DNA from: Deltaproteobacteria bacterium
GTDB lineage: Bacteria; Desulfobacterota; GWC2-55-46
Reading direction: 5' to 3'
DNA: 64,000 nucleotides
Assembly (NCBI GenBank): GCA_020846435.1
Contig: JADLDY010000009.1
Coordinates: 49,723-113,722 of the forward strand
This document shows positions 43,044-52,308 of this stretch, in pieces. How positions within the stretch are numbered: position 1 is the first letter of the stretch; every line of letters begins with the position of its first letter. The position numbers and the translations under genes are program-made. The notes under the pieces were generated by a model. The model saw only the letters and a list, made by a program, of their open reading frames with translations, searched no databases and was not told where the DNA came from.

Positions 43044-44716
43044 TACTTCCGCTCCTGCGGCTTGAACTTCGTTATCGAGACATTCCTGTAATCGAGCCTG
43101 AACTCCCCGTTCTCCTTGTAGACCAGCGTGTGCCTGAGCCACTTCTCGTCGTCCCTCTTGGGGAAATCGGTCCTTGAGTGCGACCCCCTCGACTCTTCCC
43201 TGTTCATGGCCCCAAGCAGTATGCACTCGGAGATATCGAGCATCTGGCCGAGCTCGAAGTACCCGAGGAGCTCGTTATTGAAGCACTCTGACTTGTCAGT
43301 CAGCGCGGCCTTTTTGTAACGTTCTCTGAGCTCCCTTATCTTTTCGTAGCCTTTCTTGAGCCTCACGGAGTTCCTGAATATGCCGCAGAAGTCCTCCATC
43401 GCGTCGTTCATCTCTTTTCTTATGGCGTAGATAGACTCGCCCCCGCTTCTTTTGAGCACCATCGCGACGCTATGGCAGGCGTCTTTCAACGCGGAGTCAG
43501 GGAAAGGCTTTGCCTCCGTTGCCTCGCAATACCGGGCAACGCTCGCCCCCGCCCTCCTGCCGAATACTATCGTCTCAAGCAGAGAGTTTCCGCCCAGCCT
43601 GTTCGCGCCGTGCACGCTTACGCAGGCGCTCTCGCCGGCCGCGAAAAGCCCTGGCAAAGCTGTTTGGCCGTCCTTGTCGACAGCTATGCCGCCCATCGAG
43701 TAATGCGCGCCGGGCTTCACCGGCACCGGGGATACGACCGGGTCTACCCCGGCAAAATCCATGGCGAGTCCCCTTATCTGCGAGAGCCTCGACTTTATCT
43801 TCTCAGCGCCTAAATGGCGCAGGTCAAGAAGGACGCATCCGTCAACGCCTCTGCCTTCTTCTATCTCAGTCTGCTCGGCGCGGCTTACTACGTCGCGGCT
43901 CGCCAGCTCCTTCACGGAGGGCGCGTACTTCTCCATAAACCTCTCGCCTTTGGAATTGAGGAGAAAGCCGCCTTCGCCTCTGGCGCCCTCTGTCATGAGT
44001 ATGCCGGTCCTCGGCAGGACTGTCGGGTGGAACTGCACGAACTCCATGTCCATCAGGGGAAGACCGGCGTCGAGCGCGAGCCCCATGCCGTCGCCTGTCG
44101 AGGAAAGCGCGTTCGTCGTCGTCCTGTAGACGCGTCCGTACCCTCCGGTAGCTACAATAACGGCCTTTGAGTGGAGCCTGTGGAGCTTTCCAGTGTCGAG
44201 TTCAAGAGCGACGACCCCGCGAACCTCTCCATCCTCGACGACGAGCTTTAAAACATGCCATTCGTCGTATATGAAGATGCCATGCTTCAAGAGCTGTTCG
44301 TACATCACATGAAGCATGCCGTGTCCGGTCCTGTCGGCGAGATAACAGGTCCTCGGGTAACCGGCTCCGCCGAACGGCCTCTGCGCTATCATCCCCTCAG
44401 CGCTGCGGCTGAAGACCGCGCCCATCTTCTCAAGCTCGAGTATGTCGGAAGGGGCCTGCCTGCACATGACCTCGATGGCGTCCTGGTCGCCTAAATAATC
44501 GCTCCCCTTGACCGTGTCGAACATGTGCGCTTCCCACGAGTCTGTCTTGCCGAGCGCCGCGTTTATTCCGCCCTGGGCCGCGACCGAATGGCTCCTCACG
44601 GGGTATATCTTCGTGACGACGGCAACATCGAGCCCGCTTCTGGCCGCTTCTATGGCCGCCCTCATGCCCGCGAGCCCCGCGCCAATGACTATGCAATCAT
44701 GAAAAACCAGAAGCAC
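43040..44716 (-). CDS. sdhA: Succinate dehydrogenase flavoprotein subunit SdhA
   Basis: 558 residues. FAD-binding N-terminus [44 protein letters not shown] carries the residues around the covalent-flavin His; [10 protein letters not shown] and [11 protein letters not shown] are part of the dicarboxylate site; [12 protein letters not shown] and [21 protein letters not shown] bind FAD. It interconverts succinate and fumarate. The annotated GTG at 44716 is immediately preceded by GGAG; a CTG two codons later would be better spaced. A promoter is at 44806-44834. Membrane anchors are absent; an HdrB-like gene replaces them. Confidence 0.92.
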   Translation of the reverse strand: MLLVFHDCIVIGAGLAGMRAAIEAARSGLDVAVVTKIYPVRSHSVAAQGGINAALGKTDSWEAHMFDTVKGSDYLGDQDAIEVMCRQAPSDILELEKMGAVFSRSAEGMIAQRPFGGAGYPRTCYLADRTGHGMLHVMYEQLLKHGIFIYDEWHVLKLVVEDGEVRGVVALELDTGKLHRLHSKAVIVATGGYGRVYRTTTNALSSTGDGMGLALDAGLPLMDMEFVQFHPTVLPRTGILMTEGARGEGGFLLNSKGERFMEKYAPSVKELASRDVVSRAEQTEIEEGRGVDGCVLLDLRHLGAEKIKSRLSQIRGLAMDFAGVDPVVSPVPVKPGAHYSMGGIAVDKDGQTALPGLFAAGESACVSVHGANRLGGNSLLETIVFGRRAGASVARYCEATEAKPFPDSALKDACHSVAMVLKRSGGESIYAIRKEMNDAMEDFCGIFRNSVRLKKGYEKIRELRERYKKAALTDKSECFNNELLGYFELGQMLDISECILLGAMNREESRGSHSRTDFPKRDDEKWLRHTLVYKENGEFRLDYRNVSITKFKPQERKY

Positions 44717-44805
44717 CTCCGGAAAACGCGATGATACAGTTGATTGAAAGGAATTATAGTTGCGTGAAAGAAGTTTTTGAAAAAAAATGGACTGAGCTGA
44801 AAGAA

Positions 44806-44834
44806 AGATTATCAGTATTGCCGGGGCAAGTCAA
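44806..44834 (-). promoter_or_regulatory. Sigma-70 promoter of sdhABE
   Basis: Minus strand TTGACT (44834-44829), 17 nt, TAATCT (44811-44806), about 90 nt upstream of sdhA. Confidence 0.65.
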
Positions 44835-44845
44835 TTGAAGCAGGA

Positions 44846-44880
44846 CAAAAAAAAAGGCCGGCCCATCTGGGCCGGCCTTT
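44846..44880 (-). terminator. Intrinsic terminator of the kor operon
   Basis: Minus strand GGCCGGCCC-AGAT-GGGCCGGCC followed by nine T. It lies 17 bp past the korC stop. Confidence 0.92.
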
Positions 44881-44897
44881 TGAATGAACAATAATCG

Positions 44898-45443
44898 CTA
44901 CTTGAGCTTCCTTGCGCTTTCAAAACCTATCTGAAGAGCCTTCTTGTTGAGGTCGAGAAAAGCGGGCGGGACCCTTGAGAGTACAGCCTTTTCCACGGCC
45001 TCGTTAGTGACGACTCCCGTAAGCTCGGCGATCATCCCCAGAGAGATGATGTTCGCGACGATGGTCTTGCCAAGCGCTTCCCTTGCCGTGCCTATTATCG
45101 GGAAGGAGAGGACCTTGAAAGCTCCCTGCGGTATTGTCTTTACCTCTTCGCTGTCGACGAGGAGTATGCCGCCGCTCTTTATGTCGCCGTGGTACTTTGT
45201 GCAGGCTTCCTGCGTCATGGCGAGCATGCAGTCGATGGCAGTCGCCTTTGGGTAGTCTATCGGGCCGTCGGAGATTATGACCTCGGCCTTGGACGCGCCT
45301 CCCCTTGACTCCGGGCCGTATGACTGACTCTGCACCGCGTTCTTGTCGCCGTATATGGCAGCGGCCTCGGCCATGATAATGCCGGCCAGTATCATTCCCT
45401 GTCCGCCTGAGCCGCTGAATCGTATCTCGTACCTGTCGCTCAT
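44898..45443 (-). CDS. korC: 2-oxoacid:ferredoxin oxidoreductase gamma subunit (KorC)
   Basis: 181 residues. Marks: YEIRFSGSGGQGMILAGIIMAEAAA, the POR-gamma glycine motif, SYGPESRGGASKAEVIISDGPIDYPK and LAMTQEACTKYHGDIK. With KorABD it oxidatively decarboxylates 2-oxoglutarate to succinyl-CoA or, with reduced ferredoxin, runs the reverse carboxylation. Last gene of the operon korD-korA-korB-korC. Confidence 0.9.
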   Translation of the reverse strand: MSDRYEIRFSGSGGQGMILAGIIMAEAAAIYGDKNAVQSQSYGPESRGGASKAEVIISDGPIDYPKATAIDCMLAMTQEACTKYHGDIKSGGILLVDSEEVKTIPQGAFKVLSFPIIGTAREALGKTIVANIISLGMIAELTGVVTNEAVEKAVLSRVPPAFLDLNKKALQIGFESARKLK

Positions 45444-45470
45444 CTCAAAGCCTCCGAAATATTTGCGCGA

Positions 45471-46334
45471 TTACTTCTTCGCGTTCGCCTTTTCCATTAT
45501 GAGGGTCTCATACTTCTCGCAGTACTCGGGCCTTTCCACCTTGTGAAGGACGCCCCTCAACATCTTGCCAGCGAGCTTCTCCGGCGGGAGGCTGGCGGCC
45601 TGTTTCACGTTCACGGTGCCGTCCTTCTCGATCTCTTCCATCATCTGGGTGGCGCTCTTGAACTTGTTGGCCCTGCCGAAGTATGTCGGGCAGGCGTCGA
45701 TTATGTCGACGACCGAGGTGCCCTTGTGCGTAATCGCCTCGTGTATGGTCTTCTCGAGCTCGATGGTGTGATAAGCCGTGCCCCTGGCCACGAATGTCGC
45801 TCCCGAGGCCTTCGCCATCTCGCAGGTGTCAAAAGGCGGCTCGATGTTGCCGTAGCGGCTGGTCGTGGCGATCGACTCAAGCGGCGTGGTCGGCGAGTAC
45901 TGCCCGCCGGTCATGCCGTAGGTCGCGTTGGTGAAGACCAGAACGGTGATGTCTATGTTGCGCCTGCACGCGTGGATGAAGTGGTTGCCGCCTATGGCAA
46001 GAGCGTCTCCGTCTCCGGTGACGACGATGACCTTCATCTCAGGCTTCGCGAGCTTGATGCCGGTCGCGAAGGGCAGCGCCCTGCCGTGGAGCGTATGGAG
46101 CGTGTTGAAGTCCACATACCCCGGAGTCCTCGAAGAGCAACCGATGCCCGATACCAGGGCTATATTGTTCTTGTCGAGGCCCGCCTTGTCTATGGCACGG
46201 AGCATGGCCTTCAGGACTATTCCGTGGCCGCAGCCCGGGCACCATATGTGCGGGAGCTTGTTCGGCCTTAAGTACTTGTTGTAATCGAAGGGGACGCTGA
46301 GCTTCTCCTTCTTTTCCGCAACTGGTGTTGACAT
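45471..46334 (-). CDS. korB: 2-oxoglutarate:ferredoxin oxidoreductase beta subunit (KorB)
   Basis: 287 residues. TPP-binding subunit: LPHIWCPGCGHGIVLKAMLRA, ALVSGIGCSSRTPGYVDF, VIVVTGDGDALAIGGNHFIHACRRN and the TPP/Mg motif FTNATYGMTGGQYSPTTP. Cys residues in CPGC and C near GCSSR help hold the 4Fe-4S cluster. The length and the GTAYHT segment fit the 2-oxoglutarate branch of the family. It lies 62 bp from korA and 27 bp from korC. Confidence 0.92.
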   Translation of the reverse strand: MSTPVAEKKEKLSVPFDYNKYLRPNKLPHIWCPGCGHGIVLKAMLRAIDKAGLDKNNIALVSGIGCSSRTPGYVDFNTLHTLHGRALPFATGIKLAKPEMKVIVVTGDGDALAIGGNHFIHACRRNIDITVLVFTNATYGMTGGQYSPTTPLESIATTSRYGNIEPPFDTCEMAKASGATFVARGTAYHTIELEKTIHEAITHKGTSVVDIIDACPTYFGRANKFKSATQMMEEIEKDGTVNVKQAASLPPEKLAGKMLRGVLHKVERPEYCEKYETLIMEKANAKK

Positions 46335-46396
46335 GTTTGCCTCCGAGTCGTTATCGGCAGTTATTTATACAGGGCAAAAGGCCCGGCAAGCCGTTC

Positions 46397-47530
46397 TTAA
46401 AGGTACTTCCTCACTTCATGGAATATCTGGGACGGGGTGATGGGCTCTCCGTCGACCCTGTAAAGGCCCTCTACCGCGCACCTTCCCTTGGCGACCCTCT
46501 CGACCTCGAGGGTCATCTGGCCGAGGTTCAATTCAGGGACGATTATGGCTTTCACTCTGCTTGAGATCTCGGCGACCGCCCTGTCAGGGAAGGGCCATAT
46601 CGTAAGCGGGCGGAGAAGCCCGGCCTTCACGCCGACCTTCCTCAGTTCGTTTACGGCAAACCTCGCCGAACGGGCCGTCGAGCCGACAGTGAATATGACC
46701 ACTTCGGCGTCGTCGAGCATGACCTCTTCGTTCTTCCAGATGGTCTCCCTGTTGATGTCGACCTTCCTCATGATGCGCAAGTTGTTCTCACGGATCACCT
46801 TGGAGTCGTTCGTTGGGAAGCCGTCCTGCTTGTGGTTGAGGCCGGTGACATGGAACCTGTAGCCGCTGCCGAAAGGCGCGAGCGGGGCTATGAGAAACTT
46901 GTCGTCATAGGGATAGTAGTCTTCCGGCTTGACTTCAGGCTTCGCCCTGTCCTCAACCGCGAATTCGCCGGGGTTGGGGATGGTCACAGGCTCCCTCATG
47001 TGGCCCAGTATCTCATCATAGAGCACCATTACAGGCGTCCTGAACTGCTCGGCCAGGTTGAAGGCCCTTATCGTCTCGGTAAGTATCTCCGGGACCGTCG
47101 AGGGGGTCAGGGCTATGACCGGATGGTCTCCGTGGGTGCCCCACTTCGCCTGCATGATATCCGACTGCGAAGGCCCGGTCGGGTATCCGGTCGAGGGGCC
47201 GCCCCTCATGACGTCGACTATTACGAGCGGTATCTCGGTAAGGCAGGCGTAGCCTATGCACTCCTGCTTGAGCGAAAAGCCGGGGCCGGAAGTCGCGGTC
47301 ATGGACTTTAAGCCCGCAAGCGAGCCTCCGAGAGCCGCGGCTATGCCGCCGATCTCGTCTTCCATCTGGATGAACTTCCCGCCGAGCTTCGGAAGGCGCA
47401 CCGACATGCCTTCCATTATCTCGGTCGAGGGAGTGATGGGATATCCGGCGTAGAACCTGCACCCGGCGTATAAAGCGCCTTCAACGCACGCCTCGTTGCC
47501 TTGAAGGAGTTTTTTCTTCTTCTCAGCCAT
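46397..47530 (-). CDS. korA: 2-oxoglutarate:ferredoxin oxidoreductase alpha subunit (KorA)
   Basis: 377 residues. LLQGNEACVEGALYAGCRFYAGYPITPSTEIMEGM is the KorA N-terminus; MTATSGPGFSLKQECIGYACLTEIP, then RGGPSTGYPTGPSQSDIMQAKWGTHGDHP, are the CoA/2-oxoacid-binding segments typical of KorA. C-terminal domain has VGSTARSARFAVNELRKVGVKAGLLRPLTIWPFP. It joins KorB to form the active site. Upstream is korD by about 80 bp. Confidence 0.93.
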   Translation of the reverse strand: MAEKKKKLLQGNEACVEGALYAGCRFYAGYPITPSTEIMEGMSVRLPKLGGKFIQMEDEIGGIAAALGGSLAGLKSMTATSGPGFSLKQECIGYACLTEIPLVIVDVMRGGPSTGYPTGPSQSDIMQAKWGTHGDHPVIALTPSTVPEILTETIRAFNLAEQFRTPVMVLYDEILGHMREPVTIPNPGEFAVEDRAKPEVKPEDYYPYDDKFLIAPLAPFGSGYRFHVTGLNHKQDGFPTNDSKVIRENNLRIMRKVDINRETIWKNEEVMLDDAEVVIFTVGSTARSARFAVNELRKVGVKAGLLRPLTIWPFPDRAVAEISSRVKAIIVPELNLGQMTLEVERVAKGRCAVEGLYRVDGEPITPSQIFHEVRKYL

Positions 47531-47609
47531 TTTCTGTGAACCCCCTATGAAGCCGGCCGTCCTTTCGAGTCCGCGCGTTGCGCGTCCGCGGGCGGCGGCA
47601 CACTGTTTA

Positions 47610-47816
47610 TTAATCGAATACCTGGATTGCGAAATCCGGGCACCTCAGGTCGCAGAGCTGACACCTCGTGCAAGCCTCAAGGTTCTTCACCGCCGCGATC
47701 GAGCCCTTCATCTCCAAAACATCAGTGGGACAGAAGTCCACGCAGATGCTGCATCCCTTGCAGAGCTTCTCGTTTACGACAATCCTTGGCAGTTTCTTCG
47801 CCGCCGACTCAGTCAT
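47610..47816 (-). CDS. korD: 2-oxoglutarate:ferredoxin oxidoreductase delta subunit (KorD), 2x[4Fe-4S] ferredoxin
   Basis: 68 residues with two ferredoxin motifs: NEKLCKGCSICVDFCPTDVLEM and EACTRCQLCDLRCPDFAI. It passes electrons between the KorAB active site and free ferredoxin. First gene of the kor operon, behind a promoter at 47890-47919. The second motif has CxxCxxCxxxCP, as expected. Confidence 0.92.
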   Translation of the reverse strand: MTESAAKKLPRIVVNEKLCKGCSICVDFCPTDVLEMKGSIAAVKNLEACTRCQLCDLRCPDFAIQVFD

Positions 47817-47889
47817 GGTTCCTCCGCGTCATCCAGACCCCGTAAAAGGGGCCGAAGCTTTCTAAAAAAGAGCTGCGTTCCGAGCGTCC

Positions 47890-47919
47890 CTTTTACCATA
47901 CGGGAACGCCGCAAGTCAA
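47890..47919 (-). promoter_or_regulatory. Probable sigma-70 promoter of korDABC
   Basis: Minus strand TTGACT (47919-47914), 18 nt, TAAAAG (47895-47890), about 75 nt upstream of korD and about 27 bp downstream of the sucD stop. Confidence 0.5.
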
Positions 47920-47945
47920 CAGGCTAATAAGTTACTATTTTATCA

Positions 47946-48818
47946 CTATTTCTTGAGTGCTTCCAGCATCGACTTGCCGATCTCAGCGGTCGAGCGGGTG
48001 ATCCTTATGCCCGCTTTCTGCATGGCTTCGAACTTCTCCTCGGCCGTTCCCTTGCCGCCCGAGATGATGGCTCCGGCGTGTCCCATCCTCTTGCCCTTCG
48101 GCGCCGTGGCGCCTGCTATGTAGCCGACGACCGGCTTCTTCACATTCTTCCTTATGAAGTCGGCGGCTTCCTCTTCGGCCGTACCGCCTATCTCGCCTAT
48201 CATGACGATGGCATCTGTCCCGGAGTCCTTCTGAAAGAGCTCGAGCACGTCGATGAAGTTCGTTCCGTTGACCGGGTCGCCTCCGATGCCGACGCAGGTC
48301 GACTGGCCCATGCCGAGCCTGGTGAGCTGGTCGACCGCTTCGTAGGTAAGCGTGCCGCTCCTCGATACGACGCCCACTCTGCCGGCCTTGTGGATGTGTC
48401 CGGGCATGATGCCTATCTTGCACTCGTCCGGGGTTATGACGCCGGGGCAGTTAGGGCCGACAAGCCTTGAGTTCTTGCCTTCCATGAACCTTCTTACCTT
48501 GACCATGTCGATAACGGGTATGCCCTCGGTGATACAGACAACGAGCTCAATGCCCGCGTCAACCGCCTCCATTATCGCGTCAGCCGCGAAACCCGCAGGC
48601 ACATATATTACCGAAGCGTTGGCCCCGGTCTTTTTTACCGCGTCACCGACCGTGTCGAAAACCGGTATGCCGTCGACATTGGTGCCGCCCTTGCCCGGGG
48701 TCACGCCGCCGACCATCTTGGTGCCGTAGGCTACCATCTGCCTCGTGTGGAAGGTGCCCTGCTCGCCGGTTATTCCCTGGCAGATGACCTTCGTGTTCTT
48801 GTTTATGAGTATGCTCAT
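47946..48818 (-). CDS. sucD: Succinyl-CoA synthetase alpha subunit (SucD)
   Basis: 290 residues. [36 protein letters not shown] binds Co[24 protein letters not shown] and [19 protein letters not shown] with the phospho-His are diagnostic. It interconverts succinyl-CoA and succinate with NTP/phosphate. It sits 29 bp after sucC and together they bridge FrdAB and Kor. Confidence 0.95.
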   Translation of the reverse strand: MSILINKNTKVICQGITGEQGTFHTRQMVAYGTKMVGGVTPGKGGTNVDGIPVFDTVGDAVKKTGANASVIYVPAGFAADAIMEAVDAGIELVVCITEGIPVIDMVKVRRFMEGKNSRLVGPNCPGVITPDECKIGIMPGHIHKAGRVGVVSRSGTLTYEAVDQLTRLGMGQSTCVGIGGDPVNGTNFIDVLELFQKDSGTDAIVMIGEIGGTAEEEAADFIRKNVKKPVVGYIAGATAPKGKRMGHAGAIISGGKGTAEEKFEAMQKAGIRITRSTAEIGKSMLEALKK

Positions 48819-48847
48819 CGCTCGAATTCCCTCCGGGGATAATCTTT

Positions 48848-50023
48848 TTAGGCGCTCTTCGCGGCCTTGACAGCCTTCTCGGCGGCCTCGTCCATGTTCT
48901 CGGCGGTTATGATGTTCAGCCCGCTTTCAGCCAGAAGCTTCCTGCCCTGCTCGACATTGGTGCCCTGGAGCCTCACCACGAGCGGCACCTTCAACCCCAC
49001 GTCCTTGGCGGCCGCCATGATGCCTTCAGCGATGATATCGCACCTCATGATGCCGCCGAATATGTTGACGAGCACGCCCTTGACATTCGGGTCAGAGGTG
49101 ATGAGCTTGAAGGCGGCTGTGACCTGCTCCTTGTTCGCCCCGCCGCCCACATCGAGGAAGTTCGCCGGGTTGCCACCGGAGAGCTTTATCATGTCCATCG
49201 TCGCCATCGCGAGTCCCGCGCCGTTGACCATGCAGCCGATGTTGCCGTCGAGCGTCACATAGTTGAGGTTGAACCTCGCCGCGGCGACCTCTTTCGGGTC
49301 CTCCTCGTCAAGATCCCTCATCTCCTCTATGTCCTTGTGCCTGAAAAGTGCGTTGTCGTCGAACGACATCTTGGCGTCCAGGGCTATTATGTCGCCGCCC
49401 TTTGTCACGACAAGCGGGTTTATCTCGGCCATCGAGGCGTCCGACGCGACGAACGCGTTATAGAGGCCGGTCATGAACTTCACGGCCTTGTTTATGAGAG
49501 ACTTGTCTATGCCTAATCCGAAAGCGAGTTTCCTGCCCTGGAAAGGGATGAGCCCTACGGCCGGATCGATGAACTCTTTCAAAATCTTCTCCGGTGTCTT
49601 AGCCGCGACCTCTTCTATCTCGACTCCGCCTTCGGTCGAGGCCATCATGACGACCCTCTGGGTGGACCTGTCGACGACGAGGCCGACATAGAGCTCTCTT
49701 GCTATCTGGCAGCCCTCTTCGACATAGACCTTCTTCACTTCCTTGCCTGCGGGCCCGGTCTGGTGCGTGACCAGCACCTTGCCGAGAAGCTCTTTCGCAA
49801 TGCTCCCTGCCTCTTCCCTTGATTTCGCGAGCTTGACGCCTCCGGCCTTGCCCCTGCCCCCGGCGTGTATCTGCGCCTTGACCACGCAAACGCTTCCGGC
49901 CTCAGCGAGGAACTCGCGGGAAGCCTCCTCAGCCTCTGCCGGGGTGAACGCGATTTTGCCCTTGGGCACGGACACGCCGTACTTGGCCAGTATCTGCTTT
50001 GCCTGGTACTCGTGGATGTTCAT
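48848..50023 (-). CDS. sucC: Succinyl-CoA synthetase beta subunit (SucC)
   Basis: 391 residues. ATP-grasp subunit: [69 protein letters not shown] and [24 protein letters not shown], all typical. ADP versus GDP use is not decided. The stretch ahead (50024-50437) is filled with repeats, so whether it is cotranscribed with frdA is unclear. Confidence 0.95.
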   Translation of the reverse strand: MNIHEYQAKQILAKYGVSVPKGKIAFTPAEAEEASREFLAEAGSVCVVKAQIHAGGRGKAGGVKLAKSREEAGSIAKELLGKVLVTHQTGPAGKEVKKVYVEEGCQIARELYVGLVVDRSTQRVVMMASTEGGVEIEEVAAKTPEKILKEFIDPAVGLIPFQGRKLAFGLGIDKSLINKAVKFMTGLYNAFVASDASMAEINPLVVTKGGDIIALDAKMSFDDNALFRHKDIEEMRDLDEEDPKEVAAARFNLNYVTLDGNIGCMVNGAGLAMATMDMIKLSGGNPANFLDVGGGANKEQVTAAFKLITSDPNVKGVLVNIFGGIMRCDIIAEGIMAAAKDVGLKVPLVVRLQGTNVEQGRKLLAESGLNIITAENMDEAAEKAVKAAKSA

Positions 50024-50070
50024 TAAGCCGTCCTCCAGAGATTTTTATTTAAACCTGTAAAATGAAACAC

Positions 50071-50105
50071 CCCTGCGAAAAGCCCGTTAAGGGCTTTCGC
50101 AAGGG
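50071..50105. terminator. Perfect-stem hairpin upstream of sucC
   Basis: CCCTGCGAAA-AGCCC pairs with GGGCT-TTCGCAAGGG around a GTTAA loop. No T-run follows on the minus strand, so it may be a processing or stability hairpin rather than a terminator between frdA and sucC. Confidence 0.4.
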
Positions 50106-50240
50106 TCTTCAATATTTTCTGGGTACGCCCGGATCAGGGCAGAGGGTGGTGCTGCCAAAAACGGCTTAAGCGGACGGCTTGACCCGGCTTAAGTCCGGAC
50201 CTTTTTGAACTGGTCCGCGCTATTTAATTTTAAAAAGAAT

Positions 50241-50436
50241 GCTGAAAAACTGTTTAAGCCTGTCATTCTGAGCGTAGCGAAGAATCTCGTATTAAAACAA
50301 ATCAGTAGTTGCGAGATTCTTCGGTCGCTACGCTCCATCAGAATGACAACTAAGGAAGTTTCGATTTTCTATTCGCTCGCTTGACCCCGCAGCAAGCTGC
50401 GGGGGATACGCTCGCTATGGGTTTTCAGCAGCCTGC
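50241..50436. repeat. Family-A palindromic repeat, composite copy A8
   Basis: Arms GCTGAAAAACTG (50241-) and GTTTTCAGCAGCCTGC (-50436) mark a family-A copy whose core is replaced by a CATTCTGAG-type repeat (50261-50348), a TTCTATTCGCTCGC stretch shared with A3, and a CCCCGCAG-CAAG-CTGCGGGG hairpin (50385-50404). The frdA stop lies 2 bp from the right arm. Confidence 0.6.
50261..50348. mobile_element. MITE-like inverted repeat, CATTCTGAG type
   Basis: 88 bp with terminal inverted repeats: TGTCATTCTGAGCGTAGCGA and onward to AATCTCG, matched by CGAGATTCTTCG...CAGAATGACA. The pattern equals the arms of the GIY-YIG cassette at 58540-58893 (TCATTGCGAGCGAAGCGAAG...CAATCTC) but contains no gene, so it looks like a non-autonomous relative. 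Confidence 0.65.
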
Positions 50437-50437
50437 C

Positions 50438-52087
50438 TTAGCTGAACTGCCTCGACTTCACATGCTCGGGCGCGTAGTCGGGAAGCAGCAGCGGGCTCTG
50501 TATCCCGTTGTCTATGCCGGCCTTCTCTATCTCCTTGTTGAACTTCTCAACATGGTCGAGAGAGAGCTTATTGCCGAGCTTCGCCGTCTTCACATACTCG
50601 GCGGCACGAAGGCCCGCCCTTCTTCCAAAGACCAGTACATCAAGAAGCGAATTGCCCATGAGCCTGTTCCTGCCGTGCACGCCTCCGGCAACTTCGCCTG
50701 CGCTGTAGAGGCCCTTGACAGTCGTCTCAGACCATTCGTTGATGAGTATGCCGCCGTTCTGGTAATGGAGCGTCGGGTAGATCATCATCGGGACCTTGCT
50801 TATGTCTATGTCGTAACGCTTGAACTGTATGTACTTGGCGGGGAGCTCTTTTCTTACGGTGCCCTCGCCATGGAGCATGTCTATCATCGGGGAATCGAGC
50901 CACACGCCGTGCCTGCCGGTCGGGGTGAGTATGCCCTTGCCGATATCAAAGCACTCCCTTATGACGCAGGCCGACTCGACGTCCCTGGGCTCCAAGGGGA
51001 AGCAGAACTGCTCTCCCTCGGCGTTCAAAAGCTGCGCTCCAAGGCCCCTTACCTTCTCGGTTATGAGAAGGCCGACGTTCTGCTCGGGGTATATGGCCCC
51101 TGTCGGGTGGTACTGGGTAGAGTCGAGGTCCTGGAGAGAGACCCCGGCCCTGTAGGCCATGACGACTCCATCGGCTGTCGCGCCGTAGTGGTTGGTCGTG
51201 GGGAAGCCCTGTATGTGGAGCCTGCCGAAGCCGCCGGTCGAAATGAGCACGGACTTGGCCTTGACTACGTAGTATTCCTTTGTCTCGAGGTTATAAAGTA
51301 CCGCTCCGGCCGCGTTGCCCTTCTCGTCGAGTATGAGCTCGACAGCCGGGGTGAACTCCAATACCTTTATGTCGTTGGCCCTGTTCCTGGCCTCGTCCCT
51401 TACGACCCTCATTATCTCGGCGCCTGTCATGTCGCCGGCCGAGTGCATCCTCTTTCTTGAAGTTCCGCCGCCGTGGCGCACGAGCATCCTGCCGTCCGGC
51501 TTCTTGTCGAACATCATGCCGAGGTTCTCAAGCCAATGAATGATGAGCGGCGCGTCATTGGTCATCGCGGCAACGAGGCCGGGCTGGTTGGAGAAATGCC
51601 CGCCGCCTATGACGTCGAGGTAATGGAAATAAGGAGAGTCGCCTTCCTGGTCAGCGCCCTGTATGCCGCCCTCTGCCATGACTGTGTTGGAATCGCCGTG
51701 ACGGAGCTTCGTGGAAATAAGGACCTTAAGGCCCTGCTCCTGCGCGGCGAGAGCCGCGGCCGTTCCAGCCCCTCCCGCGCCTATGACGAGGAGGTCTGTC
51801 TCATAATCGGCCTTTGAAAGGTCTATGCACTTTGTGTTAAGACGGCTCTTGGACTCAAGAAGGGTCGATACCTCTTCCGGGTATACCGTGCCCTTGTTGG
51901 CTCCGACCGCTACCGGCCGCCTGCCGTCGTTCTTGTAGTCGGGGTGGTATTTCCTCAGCCACTCCTGCCTCTGCTCCATGGTGAGGGCCGGGAAGTGCTC
52001 GCCTTTTCTGGCCAGCTCGACCCTCGCAGGCCTCGTGGCCTCGACCTTCTTTATAAGTTCCTGTAGAGCCGGGGTATATCCGCTCAT
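50438..52087 (-). CDS. frdA: Soluble fumarate reductase flavoprotein subunit (FrdA/TfrA-like)
   Basis: 549 residues. After a ~90-residue N-terminal extension comes the FAD motif DLLVIGAGGAGTAAALAAQEQG; HGDSNTVMAEGGIQGADQ, RHGGGTSRKRMHSAGDMTGAEIMR and LDSTQYHPTGAIYPEQNVGLLITEKVRGLG hold the dicarboxylate site; GVHGRNRLMGNSLLDVLVFGRRAG closes the FAD site. It differs clearly from the SdhA at 43040 and is close in type to the soluble fumarate reductases of thiol- or NADH-linked systems. With FrdB next door and no membrane subunit, it probably reduces fumarate in the cytosol. Downstream of the flx-hdr genes. Confidence 0.88.
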   Translation of the reverse strand: MSGYTPALQELIKKVEATRPARVELARKGEHFPALTMEQRQEWLRKYHPDYKNDGRRPVAVGANKGTVYPEEVSTLLESKSRLNTKCIDLSKADYETDLLVIGAGGAGTAAALAAQEQGLKVLISTKLRHGDSNTVMAEGGIQGADQEGDSPYFHYLDVIGGGHFSNQPGLVAAMTNDAPLIIHWLENLGMMFDKKPDGRMLVRHGGGTSRKRMHSAGDMTGAEIMRVVRDEARNRANDIKVLEFTPAVELILDEKGNAAGAVLYNLETKEYYVVKAKSVLISTGGFGRLHIQGFPTTNHYGATADGVVMAYRAGVSLQDLDSTQYHPTGAIYPEQNVGLLITEKVRGLGAQLLNAEGEQFCFPLEPRDVESACVIRECFDIGKGILTPTGRHGVWLDSPMIDMLHGEGTVRKELPAKYIQFKRYDIDISKVPMMIYPTLHYQNGGILINEWSETTVKGLYSAGEVAGGVHGRNRLMGNSLLDVLVFGRRAGLRAAEYVKTAKLGNKLSLDHVEKFNKEIEKAGIDNGIQSPLLLPDYAPEHVKSRQFS

Positions 52088-52151
52088 TGTTCCTCCAAAT
52101 ATTTAACTGGCGGGTTGCTGAAAGTCCTGTTTGTCCTTTACCGTTATATCA

Positions 52152-52304
52152 AGGGTGCCAATGTTGTCTCTAAAAATTAGATGTTTTTTCCGAGGTCGAG
52201 GAAGGGTGGAAGTAAAAAGCGCAGCATATATGAAAATATGTGAGCATTTTTACTTCCACACTGACAAAGAGATCGGAAAAAAGAGCAATTTTTAGAGGTA
52301 CCCT
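52152..52304. repeat. Family-B palindromic repeat, copy B3 (complete long hairpin)
   Basis: 153 bp imperfect palindrome between frdB and frdA. Ends AGGGTGCC / GGTACCCT, inner arms CTCTAAAAATT / AATTTTTAGAG and GGAAGTAAAAA / TTTTTACTTCC; apical hairpin CATATAT-GAAA-ATATGTG. It begins 5 nt after the frdB stop. Confidence 0.8.
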
Positions 52305-52308
52305 CAAA

